Of a stretch of DNA of 6,865 bases, positions 5,798 to 6,865 are shown in pieces. The notes under the pieces are model-generated. The model made no database searches. It was not told the DNA's origin and worked only from the letters and a program-made list of their open reading frames with translations. Numbering within the stretch: the stretch's first letter is position 1; each line of letters starts with the position of its first letter. The position numbers were made by a program, and so were the translations under genes. This DNA comes from CAZFBR01 sp035353495 [NCBI: uncultured bacterium] (GTDB lineage: Bacteria; DAOPZR01): positions 1 to 6,865 of the forward strand of contig CAZFBR010000190.1 of NCBI GenBank assembly GCA_964517215.1. The letters are read 5' to 3'.

Positions 5798-6865
5798 CGG
5801 CCGCCCTGCTCCGTGCTCATCGTCACCCGCTGGCCGTCGCTGGTGGCGGTAATCGTGCCGTGCCGGTCGGTGCGGTACACTCTGGCGTTATGCTCGGTCA
5901 GCGTGCTCACCGTGGTGGGGTGCGGATGATGAAAGCGGTTGTTGGCCCCGGCGGAGATCAGCGCGTACTTCGGGCTGACCGCGTCAATAAAGGCCGCCGT
6001 GCTGGACGAGTGCGAACCGTGATGGCCGACCTTGAGCACATCCGCATTCAGCTGGCGGCGGCTGTTGGCCAGCAGGTCCTGCTCGACCTCCGCCTCCGCA
6101 TCGCCCATAAGCAGCATGCTGGTCCGCCCGTATTGGACGCGCAGCACCACCGAGGAGTTGTTCAGATTGTCCTTCTCCGGGTTTGCATCGGCATGCAGCA
6201 CGGTAACCTGCACCTGCGGATCCCAGTTCAGCCGCATGCCGCTGCGGGCCGTGTCCACATCCGTCCGCTTGCGCTTCAGGGCCGCCAGCAGATAGCGGTA
6301 CGACGAGGTCGCATGGCCCGCGCCCGATTCGAGAAAGCGCCCCACCCGAAACTTTTTCAGCACATTGGCCATGTCGCCGATATGGTCGGCATGCGGATGG
6401 GTCAGCACCATATCCGTAATCCGGCTGCACCCCTTGGCGCGCAGCAGCGCCATGACCGCCTCGCCCCCCTCCCGCGCAACATCAACCACCGCAAATTTGC
6501 CGTTGGGCATGCGCAACACCAGGCCGTCGCCCTGCCCGACATCAACCACCCACAATATCAGCTTGCCGCCGCTGACCGGCGCTGCCGGTTCGGGCGGCGG
6601 CGCCGGCGCCGCCGCCACCGCGGTCTCCGTCGTCACCGCCCGCGCCGCCCGCGCGGTGGTGTCGGTCGCCACCGGCGCCGGCCGCCGCGGCCGGGCCGCG
6701 GTCGCGACACGACCCTTGCACAGCTCCACCCAATAGGCGCCGCCCATCAGCACGATCTCCTGCACGCGCGGGATGATGTCGGGGGCGCGCTGGAAGGCCA
6801 GGGCGATATTGGTCAGCGGTCCGATCGGCACCAGCGTGACCGAGCCGGCGGGTTCGCGGCGCAGG
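5794..6865 (-). CDS. ComEC-type metallo-beta-lactamase protein with a nucleoside hydrolase fragment at its N-terminus, 5' end outside window
   Basis: The frame is open to the right edge, giving 356 visible codons. Counting from the GTG codon at 6831, residues about 89-340 form a ComEC/Rec2-like metallo-beta-lactamase domain: [13 protein letters not shown] (94-106), the metal-binding [10 protein letters not shown] (144-153), [11 protein letters not shown] (240-250), [13 protein letters not shown] (265-277) and [14 protein letters not shown] (292-305). All expected ligand motifs are present, so hydrolase activity is likely, perhaps on nucleic acid or a phosphoester. The membrane channel of true ComEC is absent. 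Before it, the visible start reads [23 protein letters not shown] and ends with [10 protein letters not shown], a clear match to the middle of inosine/uridine nucleoside hydrolases. The GNVTPAAEFN-type segment that should follow is missing. Residues about 36-88 are an Ala/Pro/Thr/Arg-rich linker. The stop overlaps the next start (TTGA). The lactamase call is firm; whether the fused N-terminus is real is not. Confidence 0.85.
   Translation of the reverse strand, partial: LRREPAGSVTLVPIGPLTNIALAFQRAPDIIPRVQEIVLMGGAYWVELCKGRVATAARPRRPAPVATDTTARAARAVTTETAVAAAPAPPPEPAAPVSGGKLILWVVDVGQGDGLVLRMPNGKFAVVDVAREGGEAVMALLRAKGCSRITDMVLTHPHADHIGDMANVLKKFRVGRFLESGAGHATSSYRYLLAALKRKRTDVDTARSGMRLNWDPQVQVTVLHADANPEKDNLNNSSVVLRVQYGRTSMLLMGDAEAEVEQDLLANSRRQLNADVLKVGHHGSHSSSTAAFIDAVSPKYALISAGANNRFHHPHPTTVSTLTEHNARVYRTDRHGTITATSDGQRVTMSTEQGGR
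6593..6616. repeat. Perfect 24-base GC palindrome
   Basis: Two 12-base arms meet without a spacer at 6604/6605; the left arm is GGCGGCGGCGCC. The palindrome is made only of G and C and lies inside the Ala/Pro linker of the fused gene, where it encodes alternating Ala and Pro codons. As single strand it would fold into a very stable hairpin. It may simply reflect GCG/CCG codon runs, which form palindromes easily. Confidence 0.7.
6685..6701. repeat. Second GC inverted repeat in the linker
   Basis: Eight-base arms CCGCGGCC and GGCCGCGG flank one central base at 6693. It is followed directly by the palindrome GTCGCGAC at 6701-6708. Both lie between the nucleoside hydrolase fragment and the 24-base palindrome, close to where homology to the hydrolase ends. 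Confidence 0.65.
6725..6865 (-). pseudogene. Truncated nucleoside hydrolase fragment (part of the fused frame)
   Basis: About 45 visible residues match the central part of the IUNH family, enzymes that hydrolyse the N-glycosidic bond of ribonucleosides: [16 protein letters not shown], then [18 protein letters not shown]. In complete members this stretch lies near residues 110-155 of about 310 and is followed by a GN-containing loop, an AEFN motif and, later, a catalytic His. None of these occurs in any of the three - strand frames after 6725, so this is truncation and not a simple frameshift. The N-terminal DxDxGxDD metal site would lie beyond the window and could be intact. As it stands the hydrolase domain should be inactive. 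Confidence 0.6.

Noticed and set aside
4577-5929. A 450-codon open frame on the + strand opposite the GT-C gene
   Set aside because: Its product is a low-complexity Gln/Arg/Pro-rich chain without any domain, and it is the antisense of a gene with clear family motifs. Long antisense frames are expected at this GC content.
5794-6865. Full competence protein ComEC
   Set aside because: Only the metallo-beta-lactamase part is present. There is no competence membrane domain, and the upstream sequence is a nucleoside hydrolase fragment and linker.

Overview
This is a GC-rich bacterial window coding almost wall to wall, with six protein genes. One runs on the + strand from beyond the left edge. Five run on the - strand, packed like an operon, and the first of these runs in from beyond the right edge. 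I see no rRNA, tRNA, CRISPR array, insertion sequence or phage gene. A lipoprotein with a lipobox, sorted to the envelope, and GT-C enzymes with large periplasmic parts fit a Gram-negative (diderm) bacterium. A PVC-group or metagenome-derived genome is plausible from the style of the proteins, but that is an impression, not a demonstration.

Layout, left to right. Positions 2-1750 (+) hold the 3' part of a multi-pass GT-C-like membrane protein with a large soluble C-terminal domain. Its end overlaps, tail to tail, the end of a CgeB-like glycosyltransferase gene (1704-2981, -). Continuing rightwards, which is upstream for the - strand operon: a single-pass membrane protein of unknown family (2981-3625), a small lipoprotein with a CsgG/LpoB-like fold signature (3630-4211), a 514-residue PMT/ArnT-like GT-C glycosyltransferase starting at TTG (4253-5797), and a ComEC-type metallo-beta-lactamase gene (5794 to the right edge). 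The - strand junctions are a 4-base overlap, a 41-base gap, a 4-base gap and a 1-base overlap, so co-transcription is likely. A possible secondary promoter and a clear Shine-Dalgarno site sit ahead of the lipoprotein gene in the only intergenic space.

Taken together, two lipid-carrier-dependent (GT-C) enzymes, a cytoplasmic sugar transferase and envelope-anchored partners suggest a cell-surface glycan or protein-glycosylation locus. No substrate can be named from sequence.

The most unusual object is at the right edge. The metallo-beta-lactamase reading frame continues upstream without a stop into an unmistakable piece of a nucleoside hydrolase, including the GPLTNIALA segment and the MGGA motif. 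That piece stops abruptly and gives way to a Pro/Ala-rich linker dense in perfect GC palindromes. This is a real gene fusion, a decayed nucleoside hydrolase read through into the next gene, or an assembly chimera. The window alone cannot decide among these.
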